Assembly (NCBI RefSeq): GCF_011386835.1
Contig: NC_088800.1
Span: 23,612,572 to 23,676,571, forward strand
Source: Chrysemys picta bellii
Taxonomy: Eukaryota > Chordata > Testudines > Emydidae
Length of the DNA stretch: 64,000 nt
Direction of reading: 5' to 3'
The notes under the pieces are model-generated. The model saw nothing but the letters and a program-made list of their open reading frames with translations, was not told the origin of the DNA and did no database searches. How positions within the stretch are numbered: the first letter of the stretch is position 1; each line of letters opens with the position of its first letter. The position numbers were made by a program, and so were the translations under genes. Positions 24,654 to 34,927 of this stretch are shown one piece after another.

Positions 24654-26282
24654 CAACATTCCTGTTTTCTGAGGGTTCATTGAGTGCCTGACACAATTTA
24701 TATACAGATATACTTTTTATGTATAAAATACACAGTAAAAGTTTTGTGACTTAATAAAGCACTGATGACCCCTTACTAGGGGTATGATGCCACACGGATG
24801 GGTGAAGAACCTACAATAGGGCAAGACCCAGGATAGTGAAGAACCTAGGTAGGGTAAAAACAACAGGGGGTAGTCTAAAAGGGAAGCTATTGTCTTAGCT
24901 TGAAAGAATTCTGGAATGATGTTGAAAAATGGATGCAAGAGTTACATCATGTATAAATCCCCCAGATTCCTCCTGTTATGCAGTTAGGGAAATGTACTGA
25001 TTTACGCCATTAAACAAAGGCAGAAAGCCATGTAAAATCCTAGCACAATAAAATCCCTGTCTCGGGATACTACTGTAATACAAATTAAACACAATAAGAA
25101 GACACGTAGTTAAATAAGAGAAATGGAATGATTCTTTGCCTGTATTAGGTTAATGTACAGCTACAGTATTTGAGTGGGATGAACTTGTTAAATAAATATT
25201 GTATGCATATTTATTGTTGCTCAAGACTAAGGCCTAAATCAGCAAAGTCTACCCCATATCTGTTCCATCTGTGTTCTACGCAGAGCTAGGTAAATATTGC
25301 TAAGAAAAAAGTATTTGCAAACATTTTTGAATAAAAGCCGCAAGTTCACTTTGACAATAGTCAAATTTTTTATTCATTTCCCACAAACATTCATACAAGT
25401 GATTTTTTTGTTTGCAAGTGTCCATAGAAAGTGAAAGTCTTGTGAATCATCAAGAAATTATATGTTTGCACAAAGGTTTGCATTGGAAGTACAATATGGA
25501 TAACTATTAGCAAATAAATGGTGACACAGCTGAAAGAAATACTTTGCAAACCATCCATAGAATGAAATTTGTTTGCATCGACTTCACAGCACTATTTCAA
25601 AAAACAAATCTGAAAACAGAAAAAATGACTAAAATAATTGAATGAATTTTTCATTACAAATAATTTGCCCCGCTAAACTATAGATAGAAAATCTAATAGA
25701 AAAATCCTACTTTAGTTGAATGAGAGAACTTGTGTCATCTTCAGAACTACTGTATTAATTGACTTGATCTCAATTAAACTTAAGGAATAAGCCAAGGTTG
25801 AACAAAAACAGGCTTAGCTGTTGGTTGTGGTGTATTATGTTGTGTCATGTAAAGTCATGTATGCACATAGATGCATGCTACATACCAGTTTCACATTTAC
25901 TTAAGGTTGCCTGACACTTTCATGATAAAACCCTGTTTACAGTTGCTTATAACTTTGCCAGAATATAAGGGTTTGGACTGAAATTTTCCATGCTGTGTGT
26001 CTGCCTCACGCAGAATTTCTTTGGAAAGTTTCAGGAGAAATGAGTCAAATATATTTTGTCCACATGAAAAAAAAAAGACAGATGTTTTGTTGAGTAGCTA
26101 TAGAACCTCCATGCTTTGGAACAGGGACTTGACATCTGGCAGGTATCCTGTGGGGAAAATTAATTAAGATCATATCATAATGTAAACGCACCAGAAGGCC
26201 AGGAAACCTTAATTCTACCATTTTCTCTTTTAAGTACTTGACTTTTCAACTTTAACATTTTTAATGTAGTTTTTTAGATAAG
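24654..26282. other. Non-coding DNA with a dispersed AT-rich repeat relic
   Basis: 25270-25470 ('gctaggtaaatattgc', 'cccacaaacattcatacaag', 'gaaagtgaaagtcttgtgaa') resembles 59555-59745 and, weakly, 45385-45430, so it is a dispersed family of unknown class. No gene seen. Confidence 0.45.
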
Positions 26283-26324
26283 GGGAGGGAGAGAGAGAGA
26301 GAGAGAGACAGAGACAGAGAGAGA
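26283..26324 (+). repeat. (GA)n microsatellite
   Basis: A near-continuous run of ga units with a few ca interruptions. Confidence 0.9.
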
Positions 26325-26329
26325 TGCCC

Positions 26330-26765
26330 CTCTGCCAAGCAGTAGTAGTTGTCCAGGACCTTGCAGGTCAGTTTCCCAGTGGAGGAGAAATCAGTAACAG
26401 AGAATCTGGCTGTATTCCAAATGCAACTCGGTTTATTTACACATGTACACCAGTCCTGGAACAGAGGTGGCCAAACAGTATCCAGGCAATCTTTTCCTTC
26501 ATGAACCTCTGCCCAACACTATGTATTGTTCCCAGGCAGCAACTCAGTCTCAAGAATTAACTGTAATTGGAGACCTAGGCAAAGAGCAAACTCTTCTGCT
26601 AATCTCACATCTCCTGCTACTCAGAATCTTGCATAACGAAACTAACAACCACATAGCATGCCTTCCTAAGACTGAACATTTGCTCAGATGCTAAGAAAAA
26701 GAGCTTGGAAGACTATGCTTAACAGTGCCATCTGGTGACACCAGCCATAACAATATGTACATATA
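26330..26765 (-). repeat. LTR-like fragment, antisense
   Basis: On the minus strand a polyadenylation signal AATAAA (26432-26437) lies in the context taaataaaccgagttgc. The plus strand reads 'gcaactcggtttatttacac' and ends with 'acagtgccatctggtgacac', wording typical of sauropsid LTRs. TG/CA ends and a target duplication were not resolved, and no internal retroviral sequence is attached. The class is inferred. Confidence 0.45.
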
Positions 26766-27814
26766 CAGGCTCTCTATATTCTGATATTAGTTACATTTGT
26801 GCAAATCCAAAGTAACTGAGTCCATTTAAACAAATACAAGATAGGGATGCAGATAATCACCACTTAACTGAATACATTTATTTGAACAAAACCTTCTGTA
26901 CTTCTTCTCTTTGCATATCTGCAAGTTTTAACAGATGTACTTAGAAACAGTTTGCTTAAATGAATAGTTTTGACATCTATTATTCAACTAAATGGCCACT
27001 AATTGAAGACACATTTGCTGTAGCATACAGTGACATGCGGGGCACTGAACGTAGCAATCTGTGTGTGTGCACATACCAGCATATACTGGTGTAGTAGGCA
27101 GGGATGGTGTTCAAATGGAACTTGCTGACTATACTCATCACTGAATGTATTTATATGGAAGTTAAAAGAGTGAAAAATGTGTTTCCAAATAAAGCATATC
27201 CACTGTTCTTCTAATACATTCATGGTAAAACAAGAAATTTACAATATGGGGAACTCCTTTTCAAGGTCCCAATCAAAAATGGAAGGGCTCCCATTGACAT
27301 CAGTGGGCTTTGGATCAGGTCCAAAGACTGAAAAAGTATCTTCCAGTGGTTCATCTGAATGAACCATCTTTCTGTGAAATGCAGTAATGCACAGAAAAGG
27401 GCTCTTTGCATTGTTTATGCTGTGCATGCCTTGGTTTATCATTGACTCTGTCAGTAGCACTGGGTGGGTCATTCAACAGAGATCAAGCTGAATTATTTTT
27501 TAATTAATTTAGGATATTTTCATCTTTCTTGTATTCTTGAATAAACTGGTTCTATGGATCAGCTGACTTCTATGGATCATACAGTCTAAAGTCTGAGAAC
27601 TAATAGAAAATTAAAGGTGAATATGCTTTGTTTCATATCTCTCACTCTAAGCACTTTAGGTTATTTGATGATAACAGGATCTATGTTTTTTCTTCTGTTT
27701 ATGTGGAGTCTGGTCTGGATGGCTAACAACTAAGGTTTTACTGTTTTGAACTTTTTCCAATAGCTACAGTGTAACAACAAGTTGTATCTCTCTTGGGCTA
27801 AAAAAGCCATAGAA

Positions 27815-27895
27815 GAGATTTGTCTCTCTCACCAACAGAAATTGGTCCAATAAACGATATCACCTCACACACCTTGTCTCTCTAACAGAAGAGAT
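27815..27895 (+). repeat. SINE body fragment ('tctctctcac...cagaaattggtcc' family), second copy
   Basis: 'gatttgtctctctcaccaac' then 'agaaattggtccaataaacg' and 'accttgtctctctaa' correspond base for base, with scattered changes, to 17560-17650. Confidence 0.65.
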
Positions 27896-28560
27896 AGGTC
27901 ATCTGCTTTGTTCTGTACTGATTTGTGAGAGAATGTATTCAGCACATCATACTACACCCTCCATTCAATTTTTTGTGTTTTTCGTGAGCAGACATGGTAC
28001 AGGATAGACAAGAATCCCGCCTTGAGAGCAGAGCAGGTAGACAGAATCCAAAGACTGATGCAATGTACCTATGATCAAAACAAACCCCAAACGGCTATGT
28101 TTTGGACATCAGAAAGATGTCATTAGTTTTATTGTACTTTACATTTTGGACCCATGGGTCTAAGAAGTGCCCCTTTAATTAATCATACTGTTCTTTGGTC
28201 ACATTCCTCTGTACTAAAGCAGAACTACATTAAAAGTAAACACTTATATTGAGAAACTAGCCAGGCTAATAGACCCCGAGTGTTCAGGGTACTGGGTTTT
28301 TTTCTAATGCAATCTTCATATAAAAGTGCTAGATTGTATATTTAAACATTCATAGAACTTTCAGTATAGTTTTGATTGCATGCATGTTATCACTGAATAT
28401 TGTACTTGCTTATTCACATTCCTGTCATATTTATATTTCATTTTCTGGTTCATTTTCAATGGAATGATTTCAGGCATTGGTTACAGTAGCCTGAAAATCT
28501 CTGTCAGGTGATGTAGAGAAAGGGCAGGGTAAGCAATACTCTTCAGCCCAATATGCAATG

Positions 28561-28654
28561 GGGCAGATCCTTAGCTAATGTAAATTGTCAGAGCTCCATT
28601 GAAGTGAATGGTTCAGTGAAGTCAATTGATCTCTTGACAATTTACAATCTGCCC
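28561..28654. repeat. Small palindromic MITE-like element
   Basis: 'gggcagatccttagctaatg' then 'taaattgtcagagctccatt' is mirrored by 'tcttgacaatttacaatctg' then 'ccc'. Same family as 3258-3346. Confidence 0.65.
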
Positions 28655-29225
28655 TCTAGTTCTTTCACATGAATTGGTAAGAGATGAGTCACTTAATTCT
28701 AGCCCATCCCTAAAGGTGAGTACAATGTGAACCTATGCTATTCATTAATAAGTTTCCAAACAGCAGCTCCTCCAGAGTATATCTCTGGAAGAGGCACTGA
28801 GGCCATAGAGAGAAGTAGCATACATACATTTTAGGGGATTGTACAGTTCTGTGTGACTACTTAGATTGTATTGGTTTGTTTTGATTGGTCAGATAAGTCA
28901 CATGATACTGTTTTCTATTGCATGATTGGAGGAGTGCTCAAGCACTTCCAGCACAAAATGTTTGTGTATTTGAATATAAAAATCTACCTCTGTGAGTACT
29001 GGAGCGTGCAGCTTTCTCTGAACAGGCCTGTCAGTAAAACAGGACTGTAACCACCCCTTTTCATGAAGCCTTTTGCTCTCCTCAGGCAGTCCACCAGCTG
29101 CTCTGGCTGGTTAGTAGAGGGGATAGAGGCAGAGCTCCTCTCTCTTCTTATCCCTGTCCACATCTTCCAGGTCTATTGGCTCAGAGGGGGTGAGTGTCAG
29201 TTTACAAAGAAACACCTTCCCTCGC

Positions 29226-29253
29226 AAATAAATGAATAAATAAATAAATAATA
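29226..29253 (+). repeat. (AATA)n simple repeat
   Basis: aaataaatgaataaataaat-type tract, possibly the A-rich tail of an unrecognised retroelement. Confidence 0.8.
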
Positions 29254-31761
29254 GTGGGGCTAGGAAGTAGTTTGTTCCAGCTATGGAGCTGGCCATTTTT
29301 CAATGATCAAAAAAGTTCATGACAATGTCTATATTTTTAGAGATTCTGAAAACCAGTAAAAACTTTCAAACCCTCCATTCCCCCCCCTTCAAAAAAACAA
29401 CCAAAATTGGATTACTGGTTTTTTGACCAGTTTTAGTAAAAAGGTCAAACGCACAGGTACAGGAGAATAGTATGTAACTATACCAGGCCTGCTTCAGCCA
29501 CGTCAGCTCTCTAGCCGGGTTTAATTAAAAAAAAAATCTACAGTAAAATAAGATATTGTTATTGTCCCAAATTTTAATTAAAAGTGAACAAAACTTAGTG
29601 GCGTGAATTAGCGAAAACCTTAGTGCCTCAACTATACATTTCCTGGCTTTACAGGTACACACACACACATATACGCTGGATTTAATGTGAATAATGGAAG
29701 CAAGGATTGTGGCTACTTTTCATAGGTATATACAGTGTTAACAGTGTATGTACTGCATACACAAAGGCCTGAGTAGAAGCCAAATTTGCACGTCATATCA
29801 TGGTGTGAGGTGTCCTAGAAAAGCCTATGATGGATGCAAGAAAATAATCCCATATAGTAATTTTACGTATAAAATGCCCCCTGCTGAGTTGCTCAGGGCA
29901 CTGTATAATGAGATAACCACCCTGCTGAAAGTCTGATAGTGAGGCTTAAAGAACACATCTTTAAGGTACACCTGTTAACAAAGAAGAATGAATAATGTAG
30001 TCTAAGGAGACTAAAATGAATTGTGCAGAACCTGTTATTCACTTACACTGAAAATTGAGAACGAAATGTATTGTTATCTGGGACTTTGTGAGCGAAACAA
30101 GGTCCCAGTGACAGGAATTTAAGAACAGTTTTCCCTCAAAGATGAGGATAAGCAGTAGTTCACTGAGACTGAGGAAAATGCAAATCCTTGAGGGGAGGCT
30201 GCAGATGTGGGGATGTGCCTGAAGCTATCTGGCTTGTCTCTGTGCAGGAGCTATGCCATCTCTGCATCAGAAAAAATAGTGATTGCAGAGCAGCCATGAT
30301 CCAATCCTAAGTGGACAAACTTAAACACACAGACAGCCTGCTACAGGTACAGCTGCTTCTGCCTCTTACAAATATTTTTCCTTTAACAAAAAGTCACTTG
30401 TGCTAGCTTTAGTTATTCATTTTTGGCACAGCTTTGTATCCTGGTGTTCACCCCATTAATGAAAGAGTTAAGATACAATACTCTGAATAGGAAGTGTTTT
30501 CTACATTATGTTAAACCCTTCACATAAAGGAAAAGTCCAACTGTTGTGTAGAAAATCCCTTCCCCTCTTCAATCAATTCTTGCTACCACTAGGCATCTAG
30601 TCATTTTTGATTCGGTCTCCTGTAGCCTTTACTTTAATGAAGTGGCACAGCAGGCACAGAGAAGGCAGCTGCCAGTATCTGGCTGGCAAACCACCAGTGC
30701 AACAAAGCCAGGAAGGGACCTCATAGCAAGTAACACAGAACTATTTTAAGTCATGCCCCAGCCCTTCATCATAAACTCAAGGTTCAAAGCATTGTTGGGC
30801 CAGTAGCCACCGAGCTCATCTCAAGGTGATAGTCACCTCTGACCTTTCTGCAGACTCCAGGACTACTGTCCATCCATCTCAAAGCAGCGTGACACTGGTT
30901 TCTCTACCCATTTTACAGCCAATGAACATTTCTTATTGATTTATTGATTTCTGTCTGCCTGGGGAAGGAGCTCAGAACAGAGTCTATGTGCTCTTGCAGC
31001 CTCCTGCATGGATTTTTTTTCTCCTTCTCCCCCGTTTCTATCCAAGCCGTGTTAGCAGGCTGTGGTGAAGCAGGAATTAGACCATGCGGGAGCCCAATTT
31101 GCTAGTGGCAAATGTGCCAGGCTCCAGATGGAACATCAGCTTTTCACCTCCCCACCCTCTATACACATCATCACTCTCTCTGTCTCTTTTCTTCCTTTTT
31201 CCTTCCTGTTTTCTTTTATTCATTCTTACTTTAAAAAAAACCCTAGTCTCCAAGCAGATTGTAAGGAAGATGAGCAGGGTTAACTAAGAACCTTTTTTCC
31301 CTTATTGCCTTTTCCCTATTATTATCTGATGTTGCAGTATGTGAAAATATTATTCACTAATACGGATACACCTCTTTGTATTGGATTAGAGAGAATTTTC
31401 TTTGTTTCTGAGTCAATCAGAGTTATAGTTCAATTTCAGTGTGATTTTTTTAAATACATATACTTTTTATAAACTCCCGAACTTCTGGGGGAGTGAATGG
31501 CTCAAGAAATTTGAATCAGGAATAGATATAGACTCTTTTTGTACCTCCTAGTTGCCAGGTCAAATGCAGCCCGGGTCAGTAGTGACTGAAAGTTATTACC
31601 ACTTGATGGTTGTTCAGTTGCAAAACAATTCCCAGTGGACCAATGTCCACATCACGTAAACAATCTGGGTTATTATTCTCAGCAGAGAGGCTAAGTACTG
31701 AATGGGCAGAGAGACTGAACTATCTTCTCACCCATAGAAGGTTCTTCCATGTCAAGATTTA

Positions 31762-32058
31762 GGCCATATCCATGCTAGCGAGCTTACAGTGGCACAGCTG
31801 TACTGATGCAGCTGCGCTGCTGTAAGATCACTTGTGTAGCTACTCTATGCTGAAGGGAGAGAGCTCTCCTGTCGATATAATAAAACCACCTCAACAAGTG
31901 GCGGTAGCCATATTGATGGGAGAAACTCTCCCGCCAGCATAGCACTGTGCACACTACCACTTATGCTGGGGAAACTTATGTCGCTCAGAGGTGGGTTTTT
32001 TTTTACACCTCTGAGTGACATAAGTTTTGCTGACATAAGTGGTACTGTAAACATGACC
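31762..32058. mobile_element. TAA/TTA-type MITE (PIF/Harbinger-like)
   Basis: The body is shared with 45900-46180 and 39518-40652: 'ggcacagctgtactgatgca', 'gggagaaactctcccgccag', 'catagcactgtgcacactac' and 'cttatgtcgctcagaggtg' followed by its inverse 'acacctctgagtgacataag'. The left edge follows tta and the right edge precedes ttg, so the 3-bp duplication is present only with one mismatch. No coding capacity. It ends 20 bp before the next element. Confidence 0.75.
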
Positions 32059-32067
32059 TTGGTAACA

Positions 32068-33106
32068 ATGGTTGGATAGGGTTACCATATTTCAGCAAGA
32101 AAAAAAGAGGACGGGAGGAGCCCCGCCCTAGCCCCGCCCCTGCCCCTCCCACTTCCCGCCCCCCCAGAACCCCCAACCCTCCCCCCGTTCCTTGTCCCCT
32201 GACTGCCCCCTCCTGGGACCCCTGCCCCTAACTGCCCCCCAGGACTCCACTCCCTATCTAAGCCTCCCTGCCTCTTGTCCCCTGACTGCCCCAACCCTTA
32301 TCCACACCCCCACCCCCAGACAGACCCCTGGGACTCCCACGCCCCATCCAACCACTCCCCACCCCCTGACAGCCCCCCCCCCAGAACTCCCAACCCATCT
32401 AAACCCCTCTGCTCCCTGTCCCCTGACTGCTCCGATCCATCTCCCCACCCCTGCCACCTGACAGCCCCCCCCAGAACTCCCAAACACTCCCCCCCTGCTC
32501 CTTGTCCCCTGACTGCCCCCTCCTGGGACCCCTGCTCCTAACTGCCCTCCAGAACCCCACCCCCTACCTAAGACTCCCTGTTCCTTGTCCCCTAACTGCC
32601 CCCTCCTAAGACCCCCCCCAACTGCCCCCCAGGACCCTACCCCCTACCTGTACCCTGACTGCCCAAAACTTTCTCCACTCCCCCCAAAAAGCCCCCCCCG
32701 TTTCTTGACTGCCACCTCCAGAACCTTCCTGCCCCCTGGCCCCCTTACCCTGCTGCTCAGAACAGAGTGTTGGGCTCTGTGCAGCCGAGCCGGACACGTG
32801 GCTGAGCTCCCCAGCACAACAAAACCGGGTCCCTGGCCCTGCACAACAAAACCCGGTCTGGCCCTGCACAGTGCTGCTGGACTGGGCTGCAAGGGAGCTG
32901 CCGGCTCAGAATGCAGGGCGGATCCGGCTCCTCTACAGCTGCTCCTGAGTCCAGCCCGGGACTTCCCTGCAGCCCTCCCAGCCGCTCGCTCTGCTAATCC
33001 CGGACATTGTGAGTGCTTTACAAATTCCCCCCGGACGCTATTTTTAGCACACAAAAGGAGGACATGTCCGGGTAAATCCGGACGAATGGTAACCCTATGG
33101 TTGGAT
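32068..33106. mobile_element. AGGGTTACCAT-terminal DNA element with 10-bp target duplication
   Basis: Exact direct repeats atggttggat at 32068-32077 and 33097-33106 flank an element (32078-33096) whose ends are perfect inverted repeats agggttaccat / atggtaaccct. After the left end comes 'aaaaaaagaggacgggagga', and before the right end 'acaaaaggaggacatgtccg'. The interior 32110-32730 is C-rich with loosely repeated units built on 'ccctgactgccccctcctgg'. 32750-33000 contains a doubled 'ggccctgcacaacaaaaccc' phrase. Long open frames on both strands here come from low-complexity cytosine-rich sequence and are not proteins. The family is familiar from turtle genomes. A 10-bp duplication fits Mutator-like elements better than hAT (8 bp), but the superfamily is not proven. 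Confidence 0.8.
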
Positions 33107-33762
33107 AGTGCTGAGAAACTCTCTCTGTCAGTTGCCACATTGTACCCCACCTATGGGAGCAACATCCTGCAGTCCTACCCAGCCTACTGCAAAGAGAGTT
33201 TTGAACCAGTAATGACTGCAGGATTTGGTTCTGGATTCCCATTTGGCCCACATTCAGTTACCCAAGATCTGATACCTGTTGTCAGTATCAAATTTAGTCT
33301 CATGCAAAAAGAAAGACATTTCTAAACCTCTATAATACTTAATCTGCATAAATGAACAAAGTAAGCCAAGAATTCATGGGTCATCTGTATCATCTCTCGT
33401 AACCTTATACTTTCATTGGTAAGAAAAAGACTATGAAAATTAGGGTTGTCAAGCGATTAATAAAAGTAATCACGCTGTTAAACAATAGAATACCATTTAT
33501 TTTAAATATTTTTGTATGTTTACTACATTTTCAAATATATTAATTTCAATTACAACACAGAATACAAAGTGTACAGTGCTCACTTTATATTTATTTTTTA
33601 TTACAAATATTTGCACTGTAAAAAACATAAAAATTGTATTTTTCATTTTACCTCATACAAGTACTGTAGTGCAATCTCTTTATCATGAAAGTTGAACTTA
33701 CAAATGTAGAATTATGTAAAAAATAAACCTGCATTCAAAAATAAAACAATGTAAAACTTTAG

Positions 33763-34427
33763 AGCCTACAAGTCCACTCAGTCCTACTCTTGGGCAGCCA
33801 GTCACTCAGACAAACAAAGATAGTTACAATTTGCAGGAGATAATTTGCTGCCTGCTTCTTGTTTACAGTGCCACCTGAAAGTGAGAACAGGCATTCACAT
33901 GGCACTGTTGTAGCTGGCATTGCAAGATATTTACGTGCCAGATGCGCTAAAGATTCATATGTCCCTTCATGCTTCAACAACCATTCCAGAAGATATGCAT
34001 CCATGCTGCTGATGGTTTCTGTTCGATAACAATCCAAAGCAGTGTGGACTGACACATGTTCATTTTCATCATCAGAGTCAGATGCCACCAGCAGAAGGTT
34101 GATTTTCTTTTTAGGTGATTTGGGTTCTGTAGTTACCGTGTGAGAGTATTGTTCTTTTAAGACTTCTAAAAGTATGCTCCACACCTCGTCTCTCTCAAAT
34201 TTTGGACGACACTTCAGATTCTTAAACCTTGGGTTGAGTGTTGTAGCTATTTTTAGAAATCTCACATCGGTACTTTCTTTGCGTTTTGTCAAATCTGCTG
34301 TGAAAGTGTTCTTAAAATGAACATGTGCTGGGTCATCATCCGAGACTGCTATAACATGAAATATATGCAGAATGCAGGTAAAACAGAGCAGGAGACATAC
34401 AATTCTCCCCCCAAGGAGTTCAGTCAC
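33763..34427 (-). pseudogene. hAT (Ac/ZBED-like) transposase, C-terminal half
   Basis: The minus strand is open for 222 codons, 34427 to 33759. Residues about 60-70 read TLNPRFKNL, corresponding to the LDPRFK block of hAT/ZBED proteins with D changed to N. Residues about 115-122 (ASDSDDEN) form an acidic linker. Residues about 145-215 hold the hAT C-terminal dimerisation region, LEWLLKHEGTYESLAHLARK then YLAMPATTVP, followed by CECLFSLSG where the family usually has an ERxFS-type block (R here replaced by C). The N-terminal BED finger and the first catalytic acidic region are absent, so this cannot transpose itself. The first twenty or so residues look frame-shifted. A second, shorter copy of the same region (MEACPLEWWTKYARDI) sits in opposite orientation at 34470-34520. 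Confidence 0.85.
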
Positions 34428-34469
34428 AAATTTAATAGATGCATTATTTTTTTAATGAGCATCATCAGC

Positions 34470-34520
34470 ATGGAAGCATGTCCTCTGGAATGGTGGACGA
34501 AGTATGCAAGGGATATATGA
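34470..34520 (+). pseudogene. Inverted duplicate scrap of the hAT transposase
   Basis: The plus-strand frame ending at 34520 reads ISMEACPLEWWTKYARDI, then stop. This is the counterpart of ISSMDAYLLEWLLKHEGTYE on the opposite strand of the same element. The remainder of the dimerisation region has been deleted from this arm, which resumes at 34530 with the mirrored non-coding arm. Confidence 0.75.
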
Positions 34521-34927
34521 ATGTTTAGCAAAGTGGGACTGAGTGGACTTGTAGGACTTTTACACAGTTTTGTTCTTGAGAGCAGTTATTTAACCAAAAA
34601 AAAATCTGCATTGGTAAGTTACACTTTCGTGATAAAGAGATTGCACTACAGTACTTGTATGAGGTGAACTGAAAAATACTATTTCTTTTGTTTATCATTT
34701 TTACAGCACAACTATTTGTAATAAAAAATAATAATATAAAGTGAGCACTGTGCACTTTGTATTCCATGTTGTAATTGAAATCCATATTGAAAATGTAGAA
34801 AAACATACACAAATATTTAATAAATTTCAATTGGTATTCTATTGTTATAAGTGGGATTAATCATGATTAATTTTTTTTAGTTAATCACGTGAATTAACGG
34901 TAATTAATTAACAGCCCTAATGGAAAT

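Larger units (their letters stand above)
27896..31760. other. Non-coding DNA with small repeats
   Basis: Contains a palindromic-family copy at 28561-28654 (listed separately), an (AATA)n-like tract at 29226-29253 and a short (CA)n at 29655-29670. No exon or RNA gene was recognised. Confidence 0.4.
33433..34927. mobile_element. Foldback hAT element with transposase remnant
   Basis: The element (33441-34919) starts tagggttgtcaagcgattaa and ends taattaattaacagcccta, inverse of each other. The flanks are atgaaaat (33433-33440) and atggaaat (34920-34927), an 8-bp duplication with one mismatch, as expected for hAT. The inverted arms are several hundred bp long. 'cagaatacaaagtgtacagt' on the left is mirrored by 'cactgtgcactttgtattcc' on the right, and 'agcctacaagtccactcagt' by 'actgagtggacttgtaggac'. 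The mirroring continues weakly into transposase sequence, so pieces of the same C-terminal coding region occur in both orientations. It is probably a large inverted deletion derivative mobilised by a full-length relative. Confidence 0.9.

Noticed and set aside
24285..24696. Overlapping 83-131 codon frames on both strands as genes
   Set aside because: They are mirror products of the palindromic hAT MITE; similar peptides appear on both strands.
32192..33325. Long open frames (up to 246 codons) as proline-rich proteins
   Set aside because: They lie in low-complexity C-rich sequence of a DNA element, occur on both strands and in several frames, and end in the flanking DNA.
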